64,000 nucleotides of DNA, taken from positions 31,625 through 95,624 of the forward strand of contig JAQDAD010000005.1 of assembly GCA_027682205.1 (NCBI GenBank), in the 5' to 3' direction. Both the position numbers and the translations under genes were made by a program. The notes beneath the pieces were generated by a model. It was not told the DNA's origin and did no database searches. It saw only the letters and a program-made list of their open reading frames with translations. The stretch is from Streptococcaceae bacterium AF54-32pH5A. Its GTDB lineage: Bacteria > Bacillota > Bacilli > Lactobacillales > Streptococcaceae. Position 1 is the first letter of the stretch; every line of letters starts with the position of its first letter. Below are positions 46,202-57,117 of the stretch, in pieces.

Positions 46202-47101
46202 TTATGAATGATGATGTCCATGACTTTGACTGGCTTCCAGCTCCTCAATTTTTCGCTTATGGGTTTGGTGACTTGCTAGGTTTGCATCAACTTCAATGGT
46301 GACATTTTGAAAGCCATAATCTTTAAGTAAATTACGAATGGATTCTTTACAATACTCTATATGTTCAATCTCTTCTAGGCAAACATGAACAATGGCATTT
46401 TTTTCCAAACCATCCATAGTCCAGAGATTGAGCTGATTAACACTGACCACATGGTCCAATTGCTCCAAGTCATTCTTCACTTGTTTGATATCAACATCTT
46501 CTGGCACAGCATCCAAGAAAATCTTGAGTGTGCTCCAAAAGCGAGGAATGGCTTTTGTTAGAATGAAGATGGAAATGACAAGTGATAAGAGCGGATCAAG
46601 GATATACCAATCTGTAAATCGGAGGATAATCGCCATTAGAATGACAGCCAACCAACCGAGAGTATCTTCCAAAAAATGCAGACTCAAAATTGACTCGTTC
46701 TTTGTCTTTCCCTTACGAACTACTAGACTAGCTAGCACATTGATACTTACTGCAATGATTCCTAGCCAGAGGACGCCTTCCTCATTGACAGGTTGCGGGT
46801 GAACTATCTTTGTGATATTTTCCAATATCACTAGGACAGATCCTATCATAAGAATCACAGCCGTTAGGATGGCCCCTAAAAGACTGAAACGCTTGTAACC
46901 CAGGGTGTACTGTCCGTCTTCTTCTCGGTTTGAGATTGTTTCTAAAAAAGCCGATATGCCAATGGCTATAGCATCTCCCAAGTCATGAACAGAATCAGCA
47001 AGAACAGCACTCGAACCAAAGATTCCTCCTGCGATAAACTCAACAATAGCATAGCTTAAATTTAAGAAAAAAGCTAACCAGATTGATGTTTTAGAGCTCA
47101 T
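46202..47101 (-). CDS. czcD: Cation diffusion facilitator, zinc efflux
   Basis: 299 residues. About six transmembrane helices (1-200) with the metal-site motif SSAVLADSVHDLGDA (TM2) and HFLEDTLGWLAV (TM5), then a cytosolic ferredoxin-like domain and a His-rich end (SHGHHHS). Exports zinc, possibly cobalt. GGAGG lies seven bases before the ATG. Divergent from the TetR gene, as in pneumococcus, where SczA activates czcD with zinc. Confidence 0.93.
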   Translation of the reverse strand: MSSKTSIWLAFFLNLSYAIVEFIAGGIFGSSAVLADSVHDLGDAIAIGISAFLETISNREEDGQYTLGYKRFSLLGAILTAVILMIGSVLVILENITKIVHPQPVNEEGVLWLGIIAVSINVLASLVVRKGKTKNESILSLHFLEDTLGWLAVILMAIILRFTDWYILDPLLSLVISIFILTKAIPRFWSTLKIFLDAVPEDVDIKQVKNDLEQLDHVVSVNQLNLWTMDGLEKNAIVHVCLEEIEHIEYCKESIRNLLKDYGFQNVTIEVDANLASHQTHKRKIEELEASQSHGHHHS

Positions 47102-47198
47102 TTCTCTCCCTCCTTTGGTATAATGGGTATATACATACTTCTTTCATTTGTATTATCTAATAAAATCCAAAGAAAGGATAGAAGCAAACTGTCAGCCA

Positions 47199-47214
47199 TG
47201 TTCAGTTCTGAACA
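47199..47214. promoter_or_regulatory. SczA operator-like palindrome
   Basis: TGTTCAG-TT-CTGAACA, perfect 7-bp arms, lies between the divergent czcD and sczA genes. It is of the TGTTCA/TGAACA type described for SczA. Confidence 0.7.
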
Positions 47215-47233
47215 GTTTGTCTCAAGTGTCTAT

Positions 47234-47788
47234 ATGCTAAAAAGAGACCGTCGAGTCAACAAGACTAAAAAAGCCATCTATCAAGCTTTTTTACAACTTT
47301 TGAACGACAAGGGCTATGATGCTACTACTGTCCAAGATATCATTGACTTGGCAGATGTTGGACGTTCTACCTTTTACTGTCACTACGAGAGCAAGGAACT
47401 GCTTTTAGATGAACTCTGTCGCTACCTCTTTCATCATCTCTTTGAAAGGGAAGAACACTTGACTACCGAAGACTACCTCGCACATATCTTTTTACATTTT
47501 CAAAAAAACCAGGACCATGTCACCAGTCTTCTTTTTTCAAAAAATGACTACTTTCTCCGCCAACTACACAGGGAACTTGAACACCATGTTTACCCCATGG
47601 TAGCGGAGGATTTGCAAGAGTCCTATCCGAACATACCAGCCTCCTACCTCAAACATTTTGTAGTAACCAATTTTATCGAAACACTGACCTGGTGGCTAAA
47701 AAAAGGAAAATCCTATACCGAAGACCAAGTAGTGAGATTTTACTTAGATGTGATTGAAATGACTTCTACAAAATCACTCGAGATTTAA
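47234..47788 (+). CDS. sczA: TetR-family zinc-responsive regulator SczA
   Basis: A TetR regulator; the helix-turn-helix is DATTVQDIIDLADVGRSTFY followed by a C-terminal ligand-binding domain with many His and Glu residues (HHLFEREEH, HREL-EHHVYP) that could bind zinc. The open frame runs back to 47123, but the preferred start is the ATG at 47234 (MLKRDRRVNK), 184 residues, as the operator palindrome lies in the upstream extension and TetR proteins begin close to the HTH. No clear ribosome site precedes either ATG, so the start is uncertain. Confidence 0.85.
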   Translation: MLKRDRRVNKTKKAIYQAFLQLLNDKGYDATTVQDIIDLADVGRSTFYCHYESKELLLDELCRYLFHHLFEREEHLTTEDYLAHIFLHFQKNQDHVTSLLFSKNDYFLRQLHRELEHHVYPMVAEDLQESYPNIPASYLKHFVVTNFIETLTWWLKKGKSYTEDQVVRFYLDVIEMTSTKSLEI

Positions 47789-47814
47789 TCCTGTTACGAA
47801 GAAAGGAATCAACC

Positions 47815-48147
47815 ATGTTAAATTCTATTATCCTAGGAATACTGACGATTGTACTAGCTCTCGGTTTTTCACTTCTCCATCTCGCAGCTGCTTTCGCAGC
47901 CATGAAAGAAAAAAACTACTGTCGGGGAAATATGTGTATCTTGGTGGGGAGCTGTCTCACCTCACTAGCTCTTGCTATCTTTTTCTTTGTCCCGCTTGCA
48001 ACGGTTATCTTATGGATAGTGGGCTCTAGCATCATCTGCTACGGTGCTTACTGGAATGGGCAACAGCAAGAAAGTCAACATATATCGCACCACATTATAA
48101 GGGGCACACTAGCGGCTTTGATCACGCTCTTGCTTATCTTACTCTAA
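47815..48147 (+). CDS. Small membrane protein of unknown function
   Basis: 110 residues, almost entirely hydrophobic, with four predicted transmembrane segments (about 5-30, 42-58, 60-76 and 92-110) and a short loop with Cys36 and Cys41. AAAGGA lies seven bases before the ATG. It follows sczA by 26 bases on the same strand and may be co-transcribed. No domain is recognised; the pneumococcal neighbour of sczA is likewise hypothetical. Confidence 0.78.
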   Translation: MLNSIILGILTIVLALGFSLLHLAAAFAAMKEKNYCRGNMCILVGSCLTSLALAIFFFVPLATVILWIVGSSIICYGAYWNGQQQESQHISHHIIRGTLAALITLLLILL

Positions 48148-48151
48148 CACT

Positions 48152-48190
48152 AAAAATCCCATCTCGTCTATAATTCGAGATGGGATTTTG
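48152..48190 (+). terminator. Terminator after the sczA-small membrane protein unit
   Basis: Stem AAAATCCCATCTCG/CGAGATGGGATTTT with a nine-base loop, just after the stop codon; can serve both directions. Confidence 0.85.
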
Positions 48191-48230
48191 TCTACGAAAG
48201 AAAGTGGCTACCCCTGACTTTCCTCTCCTT

Positions 48231-50472
<2,242 letters not shown>

Positions 50473-50555
50473 TCTGTATCCTCAATTTAAAATTTTCCTC
50501 GGTTGGTCAAGTTACCAACCTTTTAATAACTAATTTACCCCATTTTTACCCCATT

Positions 50556-50999
50556 CTAAACCTCATTTTCCCTCTCTTTCAAATTGTCTAAAATGCGTTC
50601 CTGATAGCTTTCAAACTGGCGAATTTCATCTTCTGAGAAACCTTTGTAAAAAATCGCATCTAATTTTTGACTAACACGATGCCCCACTTCTTTCTGGGAC
50701 CAACCCTGCTCAGTCAACTTGACGTATTTCTTTCTCTTATCTATTCCACAGGGGCTAATGATGACTAGGTTTTGCTCCTCAAGTTTCTTAATCATGGTTG
50801 TGAGCGTATTGTTGGTGAGACCAGTCGCCAGCGCAATATCTGTAGCGGTTGCACAGCCAGTTTCACTATTCCATAAGACAGCGAGAATCTTTCCCTGTTC
50901 ACTCCGATAAAGAGCCTCCGGATACTGACTCAGTAACTTTTGAAAAATCCGCCCATTCAACAAACGAATATGATGGGCTACCAAATGACTATCTTTCAT
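50556..50999 (-). CDS. MarR-family transcriptional regulator
   Basis: 147-residue winged-helix protein; recognition region DIALATGLTNNTLTTMIKKLEEQNLVIISPCGIDKRKKYVKLT (about 55-97) includes the wing. GGAG lies five to six bases before the ATG. It lies 84 bases upstream of the quaternary-amine transporter on the same strand and probably controls it. In pneumococci the same neighbours occur. Confidence 0.9.
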   Translation of the reverse strand: MKDSHLVAHHIRLLNGRIFQKLLSQYPEALYRSEQGKILAVLWNSETGCATATDIALATGLTNNTLTTMIKKLEEQNLVIISPCGIDKRKKYVKLTEQGWSQKEVGHRVSQKLDAIFYKGFSEDEIRQFESYQERILDNLKERENEV

Positions 51000-51095
51000 G
51001 ACTTCTCCAATTTATTTCTATATCGAATTGTTTTCAGTGTAACACCTCTCGTTCCATCTGTCAACTATTTCGACTTAGAAATAATTTCCACCAAA

Positions 51096-51130
51096 CAAAA
51101 AAAGACCTCCTACCTAAAGTAGAAGATCTT
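51096..51130 (-). terminator. Terminator of the tacL transcript
   Basis: Minus-strand 12-bp stem AAGATCTTCTAC/GTAGGAGGTCTT including G-U pairs, five-base loop and seven T residues. Confidence 0.88.
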
Positions 51131-51144
51131 CACTATTTATTAAC

Positions 51145-52404
51145 TTAATCTGTCATTTCGGACACCAAGGTTCGATGTTCCAGTGGTAGACTACACATAA
51201 CCAGCAAGAAGATGAATCCTGACTGAACCCAAAAGAGCGCCAAGTCAAAGATACCATGTACAGCGACTACTGTAAGGAAGGAGAGATAAAGACCGATAAT
51301 TGGTCGTTTACCAGACTCCTGACTCATATCCATCATCATGTGAACCGGGATAACCGAAGAAATGGATAAGAGAATTGTTCCAATCAAACCATAACTTAAA
51401 ATAGTATCGATGTAAAGACTATGCGCATGCTCGTGGTAAGGTGCATGGATTCTCGGATACGAATTCATATAGGTCAGCGGACCCTCACCCCAGATCGGAT
51501 TTTGCTTGAACAAAGTCATACCCGCATTCCAGATTGAAACACGCTCCTCCATTGAAGAATCTAGCGTTCCCATACGGACACCCAAATCGCTTGAGAAGAG
51601 GAAACAAAGGCCAATCCCGAAAACTCCAATACTGAGCCAGAAGGCGCGCCAGTTTTTAATGGTTGTAAAGAGATAAATGATTGCACCAGCGATGATGGCA
51701 GGAAAGGCTGTTCTATTTTGTGTAAAATTCAAACCAAATAGATTCACAAAGCCTGCTAGCACACAAAAGACTTTTAACCATTTTAACTTGGTCGTTGTAA
51801 AGAGATAAAAGGCAATCATGATACAGAAACAACAGATAATCCCATAGTAGTTCGGATTAAAGAAAGTTACCTCTGCACGGTTCTGGTGCCATACTTGCAT
51901 ATTGGGCGAAAGAAAGGCGTAGTTAAATTTCTTTACAATTTGGAAATGCTCCAAAGTAGCAAAAACCGCAGAGAGCACACTACCAAACAAGATTGTCTGC
52001 AGTATCAGTCGAAAGAAAGCATGCGTCAGACGTTTCTGATAAAAACTAAAGAAAATAAGAAATAGGAGCATCAGGAAAGATGCTGCTAGTCCAAGCCAGT
52101 TCTTGGCAACAATGGAAATAACACTACTGTAAACAATAAAAAAGAGAAGTACAGGATGTTTGGCCAATCCTTTGATAATTCCCTTCATCTCCCCAGTAAC
52201 AAGTAAACCTATCAAATATAAAGCAAAGAGCCCTAAGAATAAATAAAAAGGTAAAAAGATACTTATAATCATCAGATACAAAAAGAAATCTTTTCTCGAA
52301 AGCCCTCTTATCTTATCCAGTAATCCAATTGATTTCAAAACGGATCCTTTCTGTTCTGGATTTCTCCAGAAGATAAATGCTAAACTATCTTTTAATTTTA
52401 CCAT
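51145..52404 (-). CDS. tacL: TacL-like lipoteichoic acid ligase (O-antigen ligase family)
   Basis: Polytopic membrane protein with about ten to twelve transmembrane segments and the Wzy_C/WaaL domain (about residues 190-350), whose large extracytoplasmic loop contains ENPIWGEGPLTYM-like text and the HAHSLYIDTILSYGLIG motif with the functional His. In pneumococci the orthologue next to gtfA transfers teichoic acid chains to a glycolipid to make lipoteichoic acid. The start is uncertain: the frame is open to a TTG at 52446, with ATGs at 52416 and 52404; 52404 has a GGA five bases upstream and is used here. Confidence 0.85.
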   Translation of the reverse strand: MVKLKDSLAFIFWRNPEQKGSVLKSIGLLDKIRGLSRKDFFLYLMIISIFLPFYLFLGLFALYLIGLLVTGEMKGIIKGLAKHPVLLFFIVYSSVISIVAKNWLGLAASFLMLLFLIFFSFYQKRLTHAFFRLILQTILFGSVLSAVFATLEHFQIVKKFNYAFLSPNMQVWHQNRAEVTFFNPNYYGIICCFCIMIAFYLFTTTKLKWLKVFCVLAGFVNLFGLNFTQNRTAFPAIIAGAIIYLFTTIKNWRAFWLSIGVFGIGLCFLFSSDLGVRMGTLDSSMEERVSIWNAGMTLFKQNPIWGEGPLTYMNSYPRIHAPYHEHAHSLYIDTILSYGLIGTILLSISSVIPVHMMMDMSQESGKRPIIGLYLSFLTVVAVHGIFDLALFWVQSGFIFLLVMCSLPLEHRTLVSEMTD

Positions 52405-52470
52405 TTTTTCCGTCATTTGGGAACAATGAACACGTTTTCGCCACAAAAAAACTCTTTCATTAATATAGCA

Positions 52471-53913
52471 CTAGAACTGAATTTTTCTGCCGTTTTCCAC
52501 TACTTGATAGGTCTGACTTTGCAGATCAATTTCTGCTACTGCTGTTACAGACTTGTCTTTATTTTGGCGTTTGATTACAATGCTATGAGCTGTTGGTGTT
52601 TCTATCTCAATAGTCCCTTCTAGGTCAAAGGCCTCTGATCGATTACGGAAAGAAAATAGATTGAGAAGAGACTTCACCACAGGACGTTGAACTTCTTCTG
52701 CTATTTCCTCATTGCTATAGTAATGACGATTAATATTTCGACCTTCTTTGGTTTCTTCTAATAATTTCAAGTCATTTTTTCCTGCTAATAGACCCACATA
52801 GTAAACCTGAGGAATGCCTGGAGCAAAAGCTTGAATCAGACGAGCGAGGAAGTACTTGACATCATCATCTCCAAGCGCAGAATAGTAGGTTGAATTGATT
52901 TGGTAAATATCTAAATTGTTATACTCTGCACTAGAGTACTTACGCTTGACATTAGCTCCAACCTTATAGAGCTCATTTGAAGCATAGTCAATTTCCTCAT
53001 CAGTCAGGATATCCTTGACATCTACTACTCCAATCCCATCATGGGTATCTAGCATCGTAAATTGCTTCATCGGGCTCATCTTCAACCACTTGGCCAAACG
53101 CTCTGTTCTGGAACTGTAAAGAGTATAAAGTGTCACCATTGGAAGGGCAAAATCGTAAACATAGTAATCATGGTCCGCTATTTTAAACTGAATAGAATAA
53201 TGCTCATGAATCTCAGGTAAGAGCTCTGCATCGTACTCAGCTGCTATATCTCGGACTTCATCCAATAAGTCCCAAATATCTGGTTCCACAAAGAAGTCAT
53301 TGGTATCCAATTTCTTCACTGCATAAGCAAAGGCATCTAGACGAATCAAATCACACCCATTACTTGCCAGGTACTGAATGGTCTTACGGATGAATTCCAT
53401 CGTTACTTCTTTGGTCACATCAAGATCAATCTGCTCCTCACCAAAGGTATTCCACAAATGTTCTACTGAACCATCTGCAAAAATAATCTCTTGCTTTGGT
53501 GCACGATCCTTACGCTTGTAAATTAAATCTACATCAGCTTGTGTCGGACGATTTTCTGGCCAAAACTTATCCCAGTTTAAAAAGAGATCTTTAAATTCAC
53601 TGGCTTCATGTTTTTCTTGATAGTCCTTATAATATTTAGATTGACGAGAAATATGGTTAATCATAAAGTCAAACATAAGATAATATTTCTCGCCTAAACG
53701 CTTAACATCCTCCCAATCACCAAAAGCTGGATCCACTTCGTCGTAGTCAACTGGCGCAAATCCACGATCACCTGTTGATGGGAAAAATGGTAGAAGGTGA
53801 ACTCCTCCAATAGCATCGCCAAAGTGTTCTTCCAAATTCTCATATAAGTCTTTAAGATTATTTCCAAGACTATCTGAATAGGTAATCAACATGGTTTTAT
53901 TCTGAATTGTCAT
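52471..53913 (-). CDS. gtfA: Sucrose phosphorylase
   Basis: Cytosolic GH13 enzyme that splits sucrose, released from raffinose by Aga, into glucose-1-phosphate and fructose. 480 residues, exactly the family length with start at 53913 (MTIQNK), where AAGGAG lies seven bases upstream; the longer frame from 53943 is not supported. Conserved blocks: [31 protein letters not shown] with the nucleophile Asp, LLPEIHEHY with the acid Glu, and [12 protein letters not shown]. Last gene of the aga-msm operon. Confidence 0.96.
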   Translation of the reverse strand: MTIQNKTMLITYSDSLGNNLKDLYENLEEHFGDAIGGVHLLPFFPSTGDRGFAPVDYDEVDPAFGDWEDVKRLGEKYYLMFDFMINHISRQSKYYKDYQEKHEASEFKDLFLNWDKFWPENRPTQADVDLIYKRKDRAPKQEIIFADGSVEHLWNTFGEEQIDLDVTKEVTMEFIRKTIQYLASNGCDLIRLDAFAYAVKKLDTNDFFVEPDIWDLLDEVRDIAAEYDAELLPEIHEHYSIQFKIADHDYYVYDFALPMVTLYTLYSSRTERLAKWLKMSPMKQFTMLDTHDGIGVVDVKDILTDEEIDYASNELYKVGANVKRKYSSAEYNNLDIYQINSTYYSALGDDDVKYFLARLIQAFAPGIPQVYYVGLLAGKNDLKLLEETKEGRNINRHYYSNEEIAEEVQRPVVKSLLNLFSFRNRSEAFDLEGTIEIETPTAHSIVIKRQNKDKSVTAVAEIDLQSQTYQVVENGRKIQF

Positions 53914-53935
53914 AATTACTCTCCTTTTTCTGATG

Positions 53936-53964
53936 AAAGCCAAGTCTCATATGACCTGGCTTCG
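53936..53964 (-). other. Intercistronic hairpin before gtfA
   Basis: Minus-strand AAGCCAGGTC/GACTTGGCTT stem (one mismatch or G-U pair) in the 200-base gap between msmG and gtfA, with no T run. It may stabilise or process the operon mRNA. The remainder of 53964-54113 shows no gene. Confidence 0.5.
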
Positions 53965-54113
53965 TAAATAAAAGATATTTTTAGATTTTTGTTCACATTG
54001 AACTCGTACTAAACTGCAAACAACTAAGTACTACTTTCTTGTTTTCTACATAGAATTGTCAATAAGCTAAACCGTTCGTCTATGTATGGAATTATAGATT
54101 CCCTGAGCTCTTC

Positions 54114-54947
54114 TTACTTCACTGCCCCGTTACTCATTCCTGAAATGATATGTTTTTGGAAGATGAGGTAGACAATGGTTATCGTTACAATTCCCACAAT
54201 ATAAGATGCAAAACTTGGGCCATAGTCATTGAAGTACTGACCTTGGTAGTTGTATTGGAAGAGAGGCAAAGTCCACATCTTGGAATCCTTATTCAGAATC
54301 AACAGTGGCAACATAAAGTCATTCCAGAACCAGAGAGCATTGATAATCAAAGTTGTCGCATGCATGGGTTTCAGCATTGGAAAGATAATTCGGCGGTAAA
54401 TTGTAAAACGATCAGCCCCATCGATTTCCGCAGCCTCATCCAAGCTATCTGGTACACTGATTTTTATATAACCAACATACAAGAAGAGAGTCTGTGGAAT
54501 AGCATAAGTTAGGTAGAGTATTACTAGCCCCCACATATTTGCTAGACTGAGTTTACTCATCATAACTGTGATAGGAATCATAATCACCTGAAATGGAACA
54601 AATATCCCTAAAATCAAAAGCGAATACATAATTGCAAAGGCTTTTTTCTTGGACATATTTCGAGCAATGGAATAAGCTGCAGCCGGTATAAAGAAAGCTA
54701 CTACAATCAATGATAACACCGTAATAACAGCTGAATTCCAGAAATACCCTCCAATTCCATCCGAAATTAATCGTTCATAATTACTTAAGGTAAAAGGATT
54801 GGGCAAACGAAAGAAATGATTCATGATATCCTTGGTTGTCTTGAAGGAACTAAATACCGTTACCAACAAAGGAACAAGTATAAGAATACCACCGACTATC
54901 AAGAGGACATATTTCCAAAACTGATTCAATTTTTCTTCTTTTTTCAT
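54114..54947 (-). CDS. rafG: Raffinose/melibiose-type ABC permease MsmG/RafG
   Basis: 277 residues with six transmembrane segments and the EAA motif DSLDEAAEIDGADRFTIYRRI. The start at 54947 (MKKEEK) has AGGAG eight bases upstream and leaves a 16-base gap to msmF; the longer frame from 55016 would overlap msmF. Second permease of the CUT1-type importer for alpha-galactosides. No ATPase is encoded here; in pneumococci the shared MsmK serves. Confidence 0.93.
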   Translation of the reverse strand: MKKEEKLNQFWKYVLLIVGGILILVPLLVTVFSSFKTTKDIMNHFFRLPNPFTLSNYERLISDGIGGYFWNSAVITVLSLIVVAFFIPAAAYSIARNMSKKKAFAIMYSLLILGIFVPFQVIMIPITVMMSKLSLANMWGLVILYLTYAIPQTLFLYVGYIKISVPDSLDEAAEIDGADRFTIYRRIIFPMLKPMHATTLIINALWFWNDFMLPLLILNKDSKMWTLPLFQYNYQGQYFNDYGPSFASYIVGIVTITIVYLIFQKHIISGMSNGAVK

Positions 54948-54963
54948 GTGTAGGACTCCTCTA

Positions 54964-55836
54964 TTAGATTTCAAATTTCTTTGATAGCTTGATTTGGATA
55001 AGAGAAACAATTCCAATAATTAAGAATAAAATCAAGGCAATTGCATTCGCATATCCATATTGATTACTCTTGAAAGCATAGTTGTAGACTAAAAGTCCAA
55101 GAGACGTTGTAGCATTATTTGGACCACCACTCGTCAAGGCAAAAATTTGGTCAAAGGCAGTCAAACCGGACTTAAGAGCCAGAATAAAAACCATAGAAAT
55201 CGTTGGCAATAAATAGGGTAATTCAATCTTCCAAAAGGTTTGTTTGCTTGTTGCACCATCAATTGATGCCGCCTCTAAAATATCAGTTGGGATACTCTGA
55301 AGACCCGCAAGAAAGAGAATAATTGGCATTGCTACTCCTTGCCACAGAAGAACAAAAATAGTTGCCACTACCGCACCGATCGGTGTTCCTAATAGACTCT
55401 CTTGTAAAAAACTAATCCCTAAAATTTTTCCAATCGTTGGAAGACCATAATTAAAGAATTGTTTAAAAATCAAGGAAACTGTCAAACCAGACAAAACAGC
55501 TGGGAAAAAGAACCAAGCTCTAAAGAAGGTTTGCCCTTTCATCTTCGAATTTAAGGCTCGAGCCACAATCATTCCAATCGTAATCTCTCCAATAATCAAT
55601 GCCAGAGTTAAAATCAAAGTAAAGGCTATGGCTGTGAAAAATTTCCCATCAATCATTAGCAGTTTGTAGTTATTCAAACCAACAAATTTATAATTATAGG
55701 TCAATCCAGTCCAGTTAGTCAAACTATAGAAAGCACCTTGCACCATCGGAAAGTAAAAGAAGATAGCTTGTAATGCAAGAGGGATGAGCAAAAAAGTCCA
55801 ACCCCAGTATTTATTTAAAAATTTTCGAATAGCCAT
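54964..55836 (-). CDS. rafF: Raffinose/melibiose-type ABC permease MsmF/RafF
   Basis: 290 residues, six transmembrane segments, with the conserved cytosolic loop DILEAASIDGATSKQTFWKIELPYL. GGAG lies about ten bases before the ATG. It pairs with MsmG and lies 18 bases downstream of the binding-protein gene. Confidence 0.94.
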   Translation of the reverse strand: MAIRKFLNKYWGWTFLLIPLALQAIFFYFPMVQGAFYSLTNWTGLTYNYKFVGLNNYKLLMIDGKFFTAIAFTLILTLALIIGEITIGMIVARALNSKMKGQTFFRAWFFFPAVLSGLTVSLIFKQFFNYGLPTIGKILGISFLQESLLGTPIGAVVATIFVLLWQGVAMPIILFLAGLQSIPTDILEAASIDGATSKQTFWKIELPYLLPTISMVFILALKSGLTAFDQIFALTSGGPNNATTSLGLLVYNYAFKSNQYGYANAIALILFLIIGIVSLIQIKLSKKFEI

Positions 55837-55854
55837 ATCATCTTAACTCCTATT

Positions 55855-57105
55855 CTAGTCCAAATCTGCCTTCATTGGATTAAAGAAAGCATTGAGATTG
55901 TTTGCCATATTTTTTAGATTTTTATCCATCAGATAACCTGCACTTAGATTAAAAAAATCTTCTTCAAAATTCCAGTGTTGGCCCAACCAAACATAATGCT
56001 TGTCAGTAAATGCCAGTTTAGAAATCTCTGCAAGCGCTGAGTCTTCTTTTTCCTGTATTCCTTTTACAGCAACTGGTGATCCATCTACATCATAGTATGA
56101 CTGCATAGCTTTTGGACTAGTCATATAGCTGATAAATTCTTCGATTTCTTTAGGATGTTTAGTAGTAGCCGAAGTTGATAATGCCATGTCCCCTGCACCA
56201 ACAGTAACTTCTTTTCCTACTCCTTCTCCTGGGAAGGCAAACATCCCCACCTCAAATTTTGGATCCTGTTGATTAATTGCCGCTAATGCCCATGATCCTT
56301 GTGGCATCATCAAAGCTGTTTCACTCGAAAATGCTACCACCGCATCATTATAAGAAGCACCACGCCAACCATCTTGAGCATTATCTGCCAATAAATCTAG
56401 TCGTTCTGCATCGGCTTTTAAAATAGCATCATCTGCAGAGATAGCGTTTGGTTTTGAAAAGCGAAGGTAGTTATTAGCCTCATCTCCACTACCTGTAATA
56501 GTAATGAGAGAAAGTTGGTGGTAACCATTTAATGTCCAGCCTTCATTGCCTGCAACTGCAAATGGAGAATTCCCACTATCTTTTATCTTTTTAACAATCT
56601 CTTGAAACTCTTTAAAAGTCTTCGGTTCCTCAAGTCCTAATTCTTTAAACTTTGTTTTATTGTAATAGATTCCATAAAGGTTAGCCGTTAAAGGCACACT
56701 ATAAACCTTGTTATTGATTGCATACTTTTTAGCATAGTCATTCTTGATGTTCTCAAGATAAGATTTCCCTGTCATATCCGCAAAATAACCTGCTTTTGCC
56801 CACTCCTGAAAATCCATATTTTGAGGATAGATATTAATAATATCTGGAACATCTCCTGATAAAATCCGAGTCTTCAGAACAATTCCAGCTGCGGGAACAG
56901 TCGTCAGTTTTACATCAATAGTAGGATGATCCTTTTCAAAATCATCCACTATCCTTTGCAAGGTATCCGCCATCTCGGTCTTCTGGTTAAAAAACTCAAT
57001 CGTTACCTTGCCATCAGTTGACTCCTCTTAACTACTACAAGCTGACAGTCCCAAAAGGCAGAGTCCTGTAGTAGCAATTAAGCTCATCTTTTTATACCAT
57101 CTCAT
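55855..57105 (-). pseudogene. rafE: Raffinose-binding lipoprotein MsmE/RafE interrupted by an in-frame stop
   Basis: The complete frame from 57105 begins with a good ribosome site (AAGGAG, eight bases away) and a lipoprotein signal ending LSACSS, then an in-frame TAA at 57028-57030 (codon 26), then continues without break for 390 codons as EESTDGKVTIEFFNQ onward, a full SBP_bac_1 domain. The open piece that remains (55855-56973, 372 residues from an internal ATG) lacks the signal peptide and lipobox and would not be exported. Without the stop, the length of 416 residues is normal. A one-base change (for example AAA or CAA to TAA) explains it; a sequencing error must be excluded. All other operon genes are intact. 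Confidence 0.88.
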
Positions 57106-57117
57106 GATTTTATCTCC

